Origin: Anthopleura xanthogrammica
Taxonomy: Eukaryota > Cnidaria > Anthozoa > Actiniaria > Actiniidae
Direction: 5' to 3'
DNA: 64,000 nt
Assembly (NCBI GenBank): GCA_964019055.1
Contig: OZ025220.1
Span: forward strand, 7,180,620-7,244,619
The notes under the pieces are model-generated. The model searched no databases and had not been told where the DNA came from. It saw nothing but the letters and a program-made list of their open reading frames with translations. Position numbers and translations under genes: made by a program. This document shows positions 19,901 through 31,502 of this stretch, piece by piece. Position 1 is the first letter of the stretch. Each line of letters begins with the position of its first letter.

Positions 19901-22059
19901 AATATGAGTACAAATATAATGGAACACATTGCGAATGTCATCCAAAAAATAGCATCCCGGGTTGTGAGGCCTGCAACTGTAGTCAATGGGGTTTCTGTGA
20001 CTTGATTACTGGGAAGTGTATGTAAGTGGTTAAAATAATTTTCTTATTATGATACGATTGGTGTTAGTGTAGCTTTTACCAGTGAATGGAAAGTTTATTT
20101 CAATTGAAGTGTACATTGGCTAAAATTACGCACATGTCGGGCAGTGTTTGCCTGTCATTGTAGGCTGGTAATGAGATTCATGAGATTCGTTCAGCTGATT
20201 GATACCAAGCAATAGAATACTCTCTGGTTGATAGCACATGACGGGCAGTGTTTGCCTGTCATTGTAGGCTGGTAATGAGATTCATGAGATTCGTTCAGCT
20301 GATTGATACCAAGCAATAGAATACACTCTGGTTGATAGCACATGACGGGCAGTGTTTGCCTGTTATTGTAGGCTGGTAATGAGATTCATGAGATTCATTC
20401 AGCTGATTGATACCAAGCAATAGAATACACTCTGGTTGATAGCATATGACGGACAGTGTTTGCCTGTCATTGTAGGCTGGTAATGAGATTCATGAGATTT
20501 ATTCAGCTGATTGATACCAAGCAATAGAATACACTCTGGTTGATAGCACATGACGGGCAATGTTTCTCTCATTAATGTCGAACCCAAATAATGTATATTC
20601 CATCCATTTATGCATCCACTTTATTTCTTAGTTTTATTGGTGTATCAATTCATTATTTTTTTATTTTTATTTTGTCCTAAAAAAAGGTGCCCACAAGAAA
20701 GGTATACTGGTCAAAGCTGTCGTAAACTACAATGTGGTGACAAAACGTACGTCCTAGGTTGCCAAGGAAACTGTCAATGTCAATACAATGGAACATGCTA
20801 CGAGATTGACGGCTCATGCGACTGTCTACCGGGATGGACGGGAAGGAGTTGTAACTATTCCTGTCCAGATGGTTACTATGGAAATAACTGTCAATCAAAC
20901 TGCACGTGTGAAAACAGCAAGTCATGTGACCCTGTGACAGGAAAGTGTATCTGTCTGCCAGGATGGACTGGGAAGAATTGTAGCACTGTATGCCCAGACA
21001 ATGGTAAGTGCATTGGTACTAAGTTGTTTCATTATTTTATACTGAAATATATTTGTTTTAAGAAATTAAAAATAAACAGTTTTTTCTTCTCTCTTTTTTT
21101 TATCTTCTTATGTTTTTCCTTAGGTTGATATATTTTCGTTTCCATTATTCAAATATTTTCCTTTTTCTTTTCTTTTCAACTCTTCTTTTTATTTTTCTAG
21201 GTATTTGAAGTGCTAAATATTACTTTTTAAATTTAAAAAACGAATGTAGTGCTGTTGATAATACTATTAATGAACACATCTCCCGAATTTGCTTGGGAGA
21301 CCAAGAAACTTGATAGCTCAAAGTCAAGGTTGAACTCGATAGAGCGAATTCGTATATCGCACTTCTACATGCCAATGAGTTCTGCTATGTGGAGTACTAG
21401 TGGCGCGAAACAGATATATATCCTTGCAAATACGTTTTAATACTCGCACTAAATCATTCCCAAACCCTAAATCTCGTAGAAATGTATGCTAACAAAACGA
21501 GTTTTTAATCTTTGATTTTTTAAATAATCTCTTAACTGTTATATACATGTTTGTTAAATTCCTGCGAGGATATTTGACTTCGTATAATGGGAATTAATTA
21601 AATTCTCAGTGTACTTTCCCTTACGTTTTACATTTGTGGAGTTTGTTTAGTCTTGTTTTTGCAAGTAAGACGAACTATTTTTTATCATTTCCGTTGTTTG
21701 AGCTCCATACAGCTCATTAGAATATTAGCAGAATTCATTAGCATGGAAAATGTGTTCATAAATGTACGTGACGTCCAAGCAGCCTAACTTGGAGGACAGC
21801 ACAAAGAAAAAGAATTGCAATCTCCTGAGAATTGGAGACCTATTGTTTTGTCTTCCAAATTGAGCTGCATTCCTTAACCTTGACTAGAAGCCATTGGTCA
21901 CTCAAGCGGACTTGCATGGGAAATATCTATTTTTGAATCAATCTAATGCTACTTTTCTTTTTTGAAGATGTTTCCTCCACTGGACTAGGACATGACCTAT
22001 CTCCTAATATCATTGCTCTTATTTCCGCTTTTGCCTTTGTCCTTCTCGTATATGCATAG
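16962..22059 (+). CDS. Second EGF-repeat membrane protein, 6 exons, 378 aa as read; tail shifted out of frame
   Basis: Exons: 16962-17119, 18274-18527, 19229-19316, 19794-20021, 20687-21003, 21968-22059. Phases agree throughout. Exon 2 carries a Cys-rich segment (SCNCTIVCF, ANCRHRVAIY, HGVC) that joins in phase to EGF exon 3 (CSCFNGASCDTETGTCLCSK). Exons 4-5 carry four or five laminin-type EGF repeats. Exon 6 begins with a short stalk and a hydrophobic helix (NIIALISAFAFVLLVY), then stops at TAG 22057-22059. In the next frame, from 22059, the helix continues as VGIVRAFYIRRRRSRSEYDI and ends at TAG 22158. That is a normal stop-transfer and a 33-residue tail. So either a one-frame slip or assembly error cuts the tail off, or the short form is real. 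Exon 1 is the weakest part: its donor (GTTTGT) is poor, and the hydrophobic start of exon 2 looks like a signal-peptide core, so the true first exon may be elsewhere. Function is unknown beyond an extracellular EGF protein. Confidence 0.7.
17712..18211. mobile_element. 500-bp foldback element with a nested hairpin, next to exon 2 of the EGF gene
   Basis: The ends TCCACGTGATGCCGAGAAAT and ATTTCTCGGCATCACGTGGA are inverted. Arms continue inward through GAATTTCAAAAA, GCCGTGGATATGCGCG, AAAGATGTACGA and TAGAAATAATAGTAGTATTG. The loop is about 17976-18017. The left arm alone holds an extra ~68-bp inner hairpin (17783-17850, CAGACAAGAATCCC... and ...GGAATTTTTGTCTG), probably a nested insertion. Confidence 0.85.
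18764..19153. mobile_element. MITE with CCAAGGACGGATCCAGG ends
   Basis: The left end CCCAAGGACGGATCCAGGAA is mirrored by CCTGGATCCGCCCTTGG at the right, with flanking GGGGGGTCC and GATCCCCCCC. It lies in the intron between exons 2 and 3 of the EGF gene. Non-coding. Confidence 0.7.
19380..19457. repeat. ~32-bp tandem repeat, 2.5 copies
   Basis: GAGCATCCAT(C/T)TCCCATACTGGGTCATCAG is repeated at about 19383, 19413 and 19445, just left of the 19458 element. Confidence 0.8.
19458..19703. mobile_element. 245-bp MITE with GGCGATGTTACACGAGACGA ends
   Basis: GAAGGCGATGTTACACGAGA plus CGATTTGCAACGAC at the left is mirrored by GTCGTTGCAAATCGTCTCGTG plus TAACATCGCCTT at the right. The interior has weaker symmetry (GCGAAAAATTCG). 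It lies in the intron before EGF exon 4. Frames inside are shadows. Confidence 0.8.
20131..20567. repeat. 104-bp satellite, ~4 copies (locus 1)
   Basis: Units of 104 bp start TGACGGGCAGTGTTTGCCTG and contain GGCTGGTAATGAGATTCATG, AGCTGATTGATACCAAGCAA and TGGTTGATAGCACA. The array is in the intron between exons 4 and 5 of the EGF gene. The same unit recurs at 23812-24250 in another gene. Confidence 0.92.
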
Positions 22060-22324
22060 TAGGCATAGTCCGTGCTTTTTACATAAGAAGGAGGAGATCA
22101 AGAAGCGAATATGATATTCAAGTTAAAGGAAACTACGAGAGAATGCAGAGCTCGAAATAGGGGCCTACCAATGGCCAAAATGCAGGTCAAGTTTTACTAC
22201 TGTCAGGCTAAAAAAGTTTTGAACTGCCAAATGGAAAATAAAATGGCAGAGGAATTTTGCTCCAAAATTATTTATCCTGCCGAAAATAAGAAACCGTCGG
22301 GCCATTTATCTTTTCCATTTCGTG
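22060..22324 (+). other. Out-of-frame tail and 3' flank of the second EGF gene
   Basis: 22059-22160 holds the shifted tail frame (arginine-rich, then SEYDIQVKGNYERMQSSK and a stop). The rest has stops in all frames. A possible AATAAATAAA polyadenylation signal occurs at about 22807. Confidence 0.5.
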
Positions 22325-22325
22325 C

Positions 22326-22567
22326 CCTGGAATGTCTGATGGGCCTCGAGAATCACTCTCCCATAGGGACACAACAGAGAACCCTGAGGAGAGAATGTCT
22401 GATTGGCCTCGGGAATCACTCTCCCATGGGGACACAACAGAGAACCCTGAGGAGAGAATGTCTGATGGGCCTCGGGAATCACTCTCCCATAGGGACACAA
22501 CAGAGAACCCTGAGGAGAGAATGTCTGATGGGCCTCGGGAATCACTCTCCCATGGGGACACAACATA
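22326..22567. repeat. 63-bp minisatellite, ~4 copies
   Basis: Units of 63 bp (GAATGTCTGATGGGCCTCGG ... AACCCTGAGGAGA) repeat four times, with alternating CCCATAGGG and CCCATGGGG. Because 63 is a multiple of three, several frames on both strands stay open (for example MSDGPRESLSHRDTTENPEER on +). It lies downstream of the EGF gene stop, in the same frame as the shifted tail but separated from it by stops. Confidence 0.9.
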
Positions 22568-22899
22568 CAAGGTAGTGTATACAAGGTAGTGTATACATTT
22601 TTTCATTCTCAAAACTCATTTTCTGGTAAATATGTTAAGGATATTCTAGCACAAAATTATATTTACAAGCACTAGTAAAGAAGTTTCTTCATCAACTTAG
22701 AATTCAAGCTTTGCGCCATCTTGAAACAACTATTGCCAAATAATTCGACTGCTATGGCTAAATTCACTAAATGTCTACTATTGTGATTAATTTGGATTTT
22801 TGATGCAATAAATAAAAGTTTCGTATATTTGTCACTTTGTATTGAGTGTCGATAAACTATTGATAAACTCCGACGAATAATCGATTAGTTTATCTGCTG

Positions 22900-25800
22900 T
22901 CATGATATGACGTCATCAACACTGTCAACGCTCATCCTTCCTTTCGTCAAGTCGATGGCAGACGCGACAACTTCTTTCCCGCCACTTTTGGACAGGCGCG
23001 TTTCCTTTTGGACCTGGGGTGAGTAAAGACGTGTGACGTAACCTCCCTGAAATAATAAATGTATTAAACGTAAATAAACGAGATGTAGAATGATAAATAA
23101 TAATAATATAATATAATACATTTATATAGCGCCATTTCCAGCAGTTCAATGGCGCTGTATGCAGAATAAAATGGTTCATATTTTTAGAACTTTTCAAATG
23201 CATCACGAAAAAGTAAGGTTTTGATGTATACTAAGTGAGAACAATGAACATACAAACGATAAAAAAAATGGAGCAAACAAGAAAACAAGCAAAACAAATA
23301 AGAAGAAAACGTACAAACAAACGAACGAACAGATAAGCAGGAAAAAACAAGCGAACACGCGAACAAACAAACAAGAATCTAGCTATCGAGAAATCAAGCA
23401 AGCAAACAAACAAACAAACAAACAAGCAAACAAGGGCCAACAAACAAGCAAACTGACGACCAACCAAGCAAGCAAGCCAACTAAAGAAAGAAACACGAAG
23501 TATTTGAAGAAAAACGTATCCGAGGAACAGTACAAGTATGCCAATGAGCTGCACGATATAATCAAGGTCAGTATTGTGCCTTTACCTTGTTTAATGAGTC
23601 TTCAGCATGTTCTAACTCACTAAGTGTAGTACGGGGTTCAGACTGACGCTTTCGTGGCGAAAAAAGCCGGTCTTCTGCCATTTCTTCTTGTTGCTGAAAT
23701 GAAAAGCAAAAAAGTGAAAAATATGAAAATATAAATAATGTGTGAAGGCATTACATCCATGCTATAGAAATTCCATTCCTAGCTTTTTCCGAATTTGTAA
23801 AGACTCTTGACAGCACATGACGGGCAGTGTTCGTATGTCTTTGTAGGCTGGTAATGAGATTCATGAGATTCATTCAGCTGATTGATACCAAGCAATAGAA
23901 TACTCTTTGGTTGATAGCACATGACGGGCAGTGTTTGTATGTCATTGTAGGCTGGTAATGAGATTCATGAGATTTATTCAGCTGATTGATACCAAGCAAT
24001 AGAATACTCTCTGGTTGATAGCACATGACGGGCAGTGTTTGTATGTCATTGTAGGCTGGTAATGAGATTCATGAGATTTATTCAACTGATTGATACCAAG
24101 CAATAGAATACTCTCTAGTTGATAGTACATGACGGGCAGTGTTTGTATGTCATTGTAGGCTGGTAATGAGATTCATGAGATTCATTCAGCTGATTGATAC
24201 CAAGCAATAGAATACTTTCTTGTAGATAGCACATGACGGGCAATGTTTACCTGTCACTTTATATAGCCCCTTCGCCGTCCCCAGCGCCATCTTGAAAGGT
24301 AGCCGTGCCTTTGCATCAAAGTGAGACATGAGGTGACCTTGCAACTGAATGATAGAGACCTTTTTTGACACCTTGGACAATTATTCACTGGTTGTTGTTG
24401 TCTCTATCATTGCAAGCTCACTGTTTATCTCGCTTCGACAAGGCTACCTTTCAAGATGGCGCAGGGTACTGTGAAGGGGACTATTCCAGACTGGTAATGA
24501 GTTGAGATTCGAACATTCGGCTGATTGAAAAAGACATTTTTTTCTAATTTTACCTTCGCCAAGAATTCTTCTCTACTAATTCTATGCTGGTGCTCATTCT
24601 CCCTCGCGGTCGGTGGTGACGGAGAAGGCACTCGTTCTAGTTCCTGATCAGGTGATCTTTGACTCAAAATTCTCTTGATGCGCGTGTTTGGCGAGACGCT
24701 TTTTGACAGGGGAGGCGTAGTGGATACTTGTTCTTGCTTGGCTCCATTCTTGTTGATTTCTTCTCTCTCGTCTGGTGAGGTGGACTAAAATGAAAAAAAA
24801 CAAAAACGAAGACCCAGTCAGTCCTATTTCTTCGAGCTAGAAAGCGTCGATGAAGGTCTCATAACCCTTCGATCTCGTACCCAGGGTCCTCTAGCGTTTT
24901 GGTCAGCGCTGACGACAGAACAGGAAGACGCTGGAGGAGTCTGGGTGCGAGATTGAAAATCCTTGTAAACGAGCTAAAATAATCAAACCGATTTCTCTCT
25001 ATTTTTCGCTCATACAAAAATGTGGAGATCTTAGAATGTTACGAATGTATAAAGTTCAATAAGATACAAACTTTCCAGTCAATTTGGTGTTAACTGATTA
25101 ATTTGCGAAGACTAATTCGGGGTCAGCGGTCTTACCTCGTTCAAGTGTCTTGATAGTTCAGGTTCAGAGCTCCATTTTGGTCTCGTCAGGGGTGGGGTGG
25201 AGTCTTTTTCTAGTGGTGGTAGATCACTTTCTGAGGGGGTATGCTTGTATTTTCGTGATATGGGAGGTACTGCCTGCAAAACAAATTGAGGTTTCACAGG
25301 GTCTGCGTTAACTAAGAATAAAGGCGCGGTAATACACCGATTCCGAACATGGCGGACACAAACGGACGACCTGGATCGAGGGGGCGAAAACGAGGCTAGT
25401 CAGTAATTCATTATCTGTGTGCAAGCTTCATCTTTGTTACTGGTGTTACATGGTTTTTACATCCATTAAGAATCGTTTTTAGTGATGTTTAAGGGCTTTC
25501 CACAGATCACGGACGACTGACTAGTCTCGTTTTCGCCTCCTCGATCCAGGAAAACCGCGTATGTCCGCCATGTTCGGAATCGGTGTATACGAGCAAGAAA
25601 ATCGTGCAACTTATCGCGCAACATTGTTGCGTTGCAAGTTGCAGAGCGAATGTTGCTCGTATAACCACCCCGCGATCAACATATTTCCTGTGTTGCAGAG
25701 AGTAGAAAGAGTTTCTATTACCTTATATCTTCCCTTGTACACGTGACCATCACTCCCTTTAACAAAGTCGATGATTGACACTTCGCGGGTCCATCTAGGG

Positions 25801-28800
25801 TACGTCACTGGCGGCTCCTCTCGACTTGAGCCTATGAGGTAATCAATAAAAATGAAAGAAGACATTATTTAGTGCCTAGCTGTGGAACTGGAACCTATGT
25901 GGATCTGTTTTCCTCAGCTTTACAGTGCTGTGACATTGAAAGCACCGTGACCGAGCTTTTTAATTGGATAAAAAGTTTATTTTGCGCTGTGATTGCTTCA
26001 AAGAATGTCGTCATGAGCCATGCGTGACATCAAAGTATCGTGACCGAGGATTCTGATTGTTGTCATATATTGTCATGACCCGTGTCGTGACATTGAAAGT
26101 ACCGGCGTGACAATGCATTCTGATTGGTTTAACAGTAGCCTTTTTGCGCTATTATTGGTTTATCGGATGTCGTCATGAGCCGTGCCGTGACAATGAAAGT
26201 ACTGGCGTGACCGGAGCATTCTGATTGGTTGACCTTGATCAACGGATGTCGCCATATTTCCGTGATCATACCGTGATGTTCAAAGCAAATTTCGTATGAG
26301 TGAAAAATAACAGCAGACGGCACAGCTACGGCGCGGCGCGGACACGGCACGGCACTGTCACGGTCATGGCAAGGCGCGGTCCGTGCCGTACGTTTTTCAT
26401 AGTCATACGAAAACTGCCCTATATACGCTGAGGATACATACCATTGTGCGCGTGGCTGAGTTGTGAGTTATGAAGCCTGACGGGTTTCCTGATTGGTTGG
26501 TTCATCACAGTATGGCTGCCTCCACACGGTCTACTCGTCACTAGTTCACCGCTGGTCAGCTTGTCTGGTCGATACGTGGGTCGTTGATAATGGCGAACCT
26601 TTGATGGAAAAATAATCCATGTTAAATAATAGACAAAAAAAGGTAGTTACCAATCGAGTTAAAGGTGCGATTACAAGGAGCAATTTTCTCTGCAACTTGT
26701 CTCGCAATAACGGCGTAGCGACACGAGTTGCATGGAGCCTTGCTGCGTCGGTGTAACCTACAGTGCAATTTGAAAAATGCTGTGAGACATGTAAGTTGCA
26801 GCAATCGTTACGAAAAGTAGAATTCGTTTCTACTTTTGGCAACGATTGCGTCTCCGTTGCTCCGTTGCACCGGTCCATATCAACAGTACGAACCAACACA
26901 TTTTGTATATGCCTGGTTCATACTAGCAGTACGGACCAGTATATGTTCTATACACTTGATCCACGTCACCCTCTTTAAATAAAGTTTATTGTATTGTATT
27001 GTATTGTAGTACGGACCGGCAATTCGTATATATATCTGGTCCATACTAGTACTAGCAGTATGGACCAGTATATGTTCTGCACACTTGGTCCATATATATA
27101 AGCAGTAATACATCCCATACCTGGTCTATTTCATAAGAGATATAAGGTCCTTTTGATCGTTTTAAGTGTATACTCTCCGCCTTGGGTAACGATGGTTGTA
27201 CATCTCTGTTATATTTCACTTCCACAGGTCTGTTGCATGATATACAATGAAAGTCGATGGGTAAAGGTCTGCGTAGACCAGCAGCTCCTGTCAAGTCTAC
27301 GTTAGCTTCACGTGCGATCATGGTACGGGACTTCTGTACATCAGCGATGCGTTTTTCTGGAGATGTAACAAGATGGGAGTAAATAATTACGATAAGGTAA
27401 GTTTGAGGAGTTCTCTCGTTTTTAATAAAAGTTACTATAAGAATACAATTTAGTAGAAAAACTACGTTATTTACTTCAATGTATTAATTATTATAATTTA
27501 TAAAATAATTTTGATATTACGCGCGCTCTGATTGGTCAAAAAGCCATGTTTTATGAGAGCATAATACATGCTCACGTCATTTTTTTTCTCTCTCGAAAAG
27601 TTAGTTATTTTATACATACATACATACATACATACATACATACATACATACATACATACATACGTACGTACATATCAATTATTTCACCCTTTCAGTCAGT
27701 CTTACCTAGATAGTTCTGCAAAGCTTTCAAAGCGTCGTTATCCATTTTCTCTTTCATATCACAGGATAGCTGTTTCAACGCTTGCTTCAGGGCCAGTTCT
27801 TCATTCATGTACTCATCCATTTTCTGCAGCGCTTCTTTGAGTCCTTCGTCCAGCATATTGAACGTGCTGTCAAAGGTTGTTGTGTTGACCATATTTTCCA
27901 GTGCGGATTTGTCTGCTTTGTAGTCCATCTCCATGGCGACGTTCTCTTTGTCAGCTTTGGTTTCTTGGAGATCTTGGATGTATTTGTATAAGTTGTCGAT
28001 GTGTTCCTGAAGAGAAATTACATCATGGTAATAAATTGGAATAATAATCCTTCAAAAGTTATCGATATAGAGCTATTTCAAAAGAGGTTTATGAAGGTTT
28101 TGTTGCTTGTTGCTTGTTGTGGCATGTTGCATACCAAGCCCGAAATGCAGTATGGTTGATGTGGATTCAAGCAGCGAAAGGTCACACCGAAATGGAATTT
28201 TACCAAACCGGCTTTGTCCGGCTTAAGGTCTTTCCAGCATAATTTCTTCTGTGCTGACAATATTTACATATACCAACCGGTTTTGAAATAGCTGTCATAT
28301 ACCATGCATGGCTCTGGGCTGATCTATTAGGGTACGGCTGAGGTTGTTTCAGGGTTCGATCTGTGAGTTAGCCATGCCCTGACTTAGATCAGCCCAGAGG
28401 TTGTTTCAGGGTTTGATCTGTGAGTTGGCCATGCCCTGACTTACATCAGCCCAGAGGTTGTTTCAGGGTTCAATCTGTGAGTTAGCCATGCCCTGGCTTA
28501 GATCAGCCCAGAGGTTGTTTCAGGGTTCGATCTGTGAGTTAGCCATGCCCTGACTTAGATCAGCCCAGAGGTTGTTTCAGGGTTTGAGCTGTGAGTTGGC
28601 CATGCCCTGACTTACATCAGCCCAGAGGTTGTTTCAGGGTTCAATCTGTGAGTTAGCCATGCCCTGGCTTAGATCAGCCCAGAGGTTGTTTCAGGGTTCG
28701 ATCTGTGAGTTAGCCATGCCCTGACTTAGATCAGCCCAGAGGTTGTTTCAGGGTTTGATCTGTGAGTTGGCCATGCCCTGACTTACATCAGCCCAGAGGT

Positions 28801-31372
28801 TGTTTCAGGGTTCAATCTGTGAGTTAGCCATGCCCTGGCTTAGATCAGCCCAGAGGTTGTTTCAGGGTTCGATCTGTGAGTTAGCCATGCCCTGGCTTAC
28901 ATCAGCGCAGAGGTTGTTTCAGGGTTGGATCTGTAACTTAGTTATGCCCTGACTTAGATCAGCCCAGAGGTTGTTTCAGGGTTGGATTTGTGAGTTAGCC
29001 AAGCCCTGACTTAGATCCGCCCTGAGGTTGTTTCAGGGTTCAATCTGTGAGTTAGCCATGCCCAGGCTTACATCAGCCCAGAGGTTGTTTCAGGGTTGGA
29101 TCTGTGAGTTAGCCATGCCCTGACTTACATCAGCCCAGAGGTTGTTTCAGGGTTGGATCTGTGAGTTGGCCATGCCCTGACTTACATCAGCCCAGAGGTT
29201 GTTTCAGGGTTCAATCTGTGAGTTAGCCATGCCCTGGCTTAGATCAGCCCAGAGGTTGTTTCAGGGTTCGATCTGTGAGTTAGCCATGCCCTGACTTAGA
29301 TCCGCCCAGAGGTTGTTTCAGGGTTTGATCTGTGAGTTGGCCATGCCCTGACTTACATCAGCCCAGAGGTTGTTTCAGGGTTCAATCTGTGAGTTAGCCA
29401 TGCCCTGGCTTAGATCAGCCCAGAGGTTGTTTCAGGGTTCGATCTGTGAGTTAGCCATGCCCTGGCTTACATCAGCGCAGAGGTTGTTTCAGGGTTGGAT
29501 CTGTAACTTAGTTATGCCCTGACTTAGATCAGCCCAGAGGTTGTTTCAGGGTTCGATCTGTGAGTTAGCCATGCCTGACTTAGATCAGCCCAGAGGTTGT
29601 TTCAGGGTTGGATTTGTGAGTTAGCCAAGCCCTGACTTAGATCCGCCCAGAGGTTGTTTCAGGGTTCAATCTGTGAGTTAGCCATGCCCAGGCTTACATC
29701 AGCCCAGAGGTTGTTTCAGGGTTGGATCTGTGAGTTAGCCATGCCCTGACTTACATCAGCCCAGAGGTTGTTTCAGGGTTGGATCTGTGAGTTAGCCATG
29801 CCCTGACTTAGATCAGCCCAGAGGTTGTTTCAGGGTTCAATCTGTGAGTTAGCCATGCCCTGGCTTAGATCAGCCCGGAAGTTGTTTCAGGGTTTGATCT
29901 GTGAGTTAGCCATGCTCTGGCTTAGATCAGCCCAGAGGTTGTTTCAGGGGTCGATAAAATTGAGGGTCAGTTTAGAACAGAGTGTGTCACCGAATCAATA
30001 CCTTTTTGAGGTTCGAATCTTCTATCAGTTCTGCTAGTTTCTGGTCCGTGTTCCCAGCGCTTGTATCCTGTTTATCCTGTTTATCTTGTAGTTCAGCCAG
30101 TTTCTTTCTTATGGCATCCATCGCTTCATTATCAATAGCTGGTACATTTGGAGGTCTTTCGATATACGACTGCTTTGCCTGACGGGCCATTGCAGCCAGT
30201 TCTCGTCTTATTGCATCGATCTTCTCTTTGTTGTCATAGGCAACGTCTTTGACTTCTTTCCCGCCACTTCCCAAGGCGCCATTTTGCATAAGACTGTCAA
30301 AACCTGCAGTTGAAAATATTTATGATATAAATTCTAGATACTCACTTTCTTTCTAAATTCCTACGAGCTCCACGTGGTCATGTTTATGAGATGATACGGT
30401 ATGGTTTTGTATTTGGCTGTGTTAAGGGGAGCACGGATGGCGTAGCGGAGAGAGCGCTGGCCTCTCACCAATGCGGTTTCGTTGTAGATTTGCGTGTTGG
30501 TTTTCTCCTGTGCTTCAAGGGTTTTTCTTCGGGTTTTCCGGTTTTCCTCCCTCCGCAAAAATCAACTTCTATAAATTCCAATTCGATCATGGAACGAGGG
30601 ACACATGTTTGTTAGTCACTGGCTATTAAGTGCTACCCTCGTAAAACAAGGACTATTTATAGCTCTGCGATACGGGTTTTTTAAGTGGGTACGGTGCAGT
30701 GAGATAAGATAGGTACTATCCGTTCTTGCTCTCCTCTGCTCTGCGAGATGTGTTGCCGGTGGAGCTTTCTGATCCCATATTCTCAAAAAATTTCATTCCT
30801 CAAAATTACCTTTTTGTAGAGCATCTAACTTGTCCTGTAAGTCTGGAGGAATGTCGAAGTCACGCTTGTCCATTTTATTGGAGAGAATTTTATTCATCTC
30901 GTTAACTTGTTTCTCCACCTTGTCGTGCTCGTCTGAGAGTTCTCCGATACGACGAAGACACTCGACCACCTCGGGGGAGGGGTGGGTAACATCTTGGTCT
31001 TCAGGAAGATCATTCGAAGAGACCTAGAAGAATAGTTAAGAGATGATCAGACTATTGATTGGGATGATATGGTGTTGGTGAAAATACAGATGAAAAGCAA
31101 CATCATATCAAAATGATAGTGATTATGTTGATGGTGATGCTGATGCTGATGATGGTGATGCTGATAATGATGACGATGATGATGATGGTGATGATGATGA
31201 TGATGATGATGGTGGTGATGCTGATAATGATGCTGATGATGGTGATAATGGTGATGATGTAGGTGATGATGAGTGATGCTGATGGTGGTGATGCTGATAA
31301 TGATGACGATGATGATGATGGTGATGATGATGATGATGATGATGATGATGGTGGTGATGCTGATAATGATGC

Positions 31373-31403
<31 letters not shown>

Positions 31404-31470
31404 GATAATGATGATGATGATGGTGGTGATGCTGATAATGATGCTGATGATGATGATAATGATGGTGATG

Positions 31471-31502
<32 letters not shown>

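Noticed and set aside
22925..23206. 93-codon minus-strand frame overlapping the DUF4795 last exon
   Set aside because: Different frame from the phase-consistent exon 23046-22900 (ending SVDSVDDVIS). It is a shadow.
28340..29950. CRISPR-like regular array
   Set aside because: Units are contiguous 57-bp repeats without unique spacers, in a eukaryotic intron. The same holds for the 45-, 63- and 104-bp arrays.
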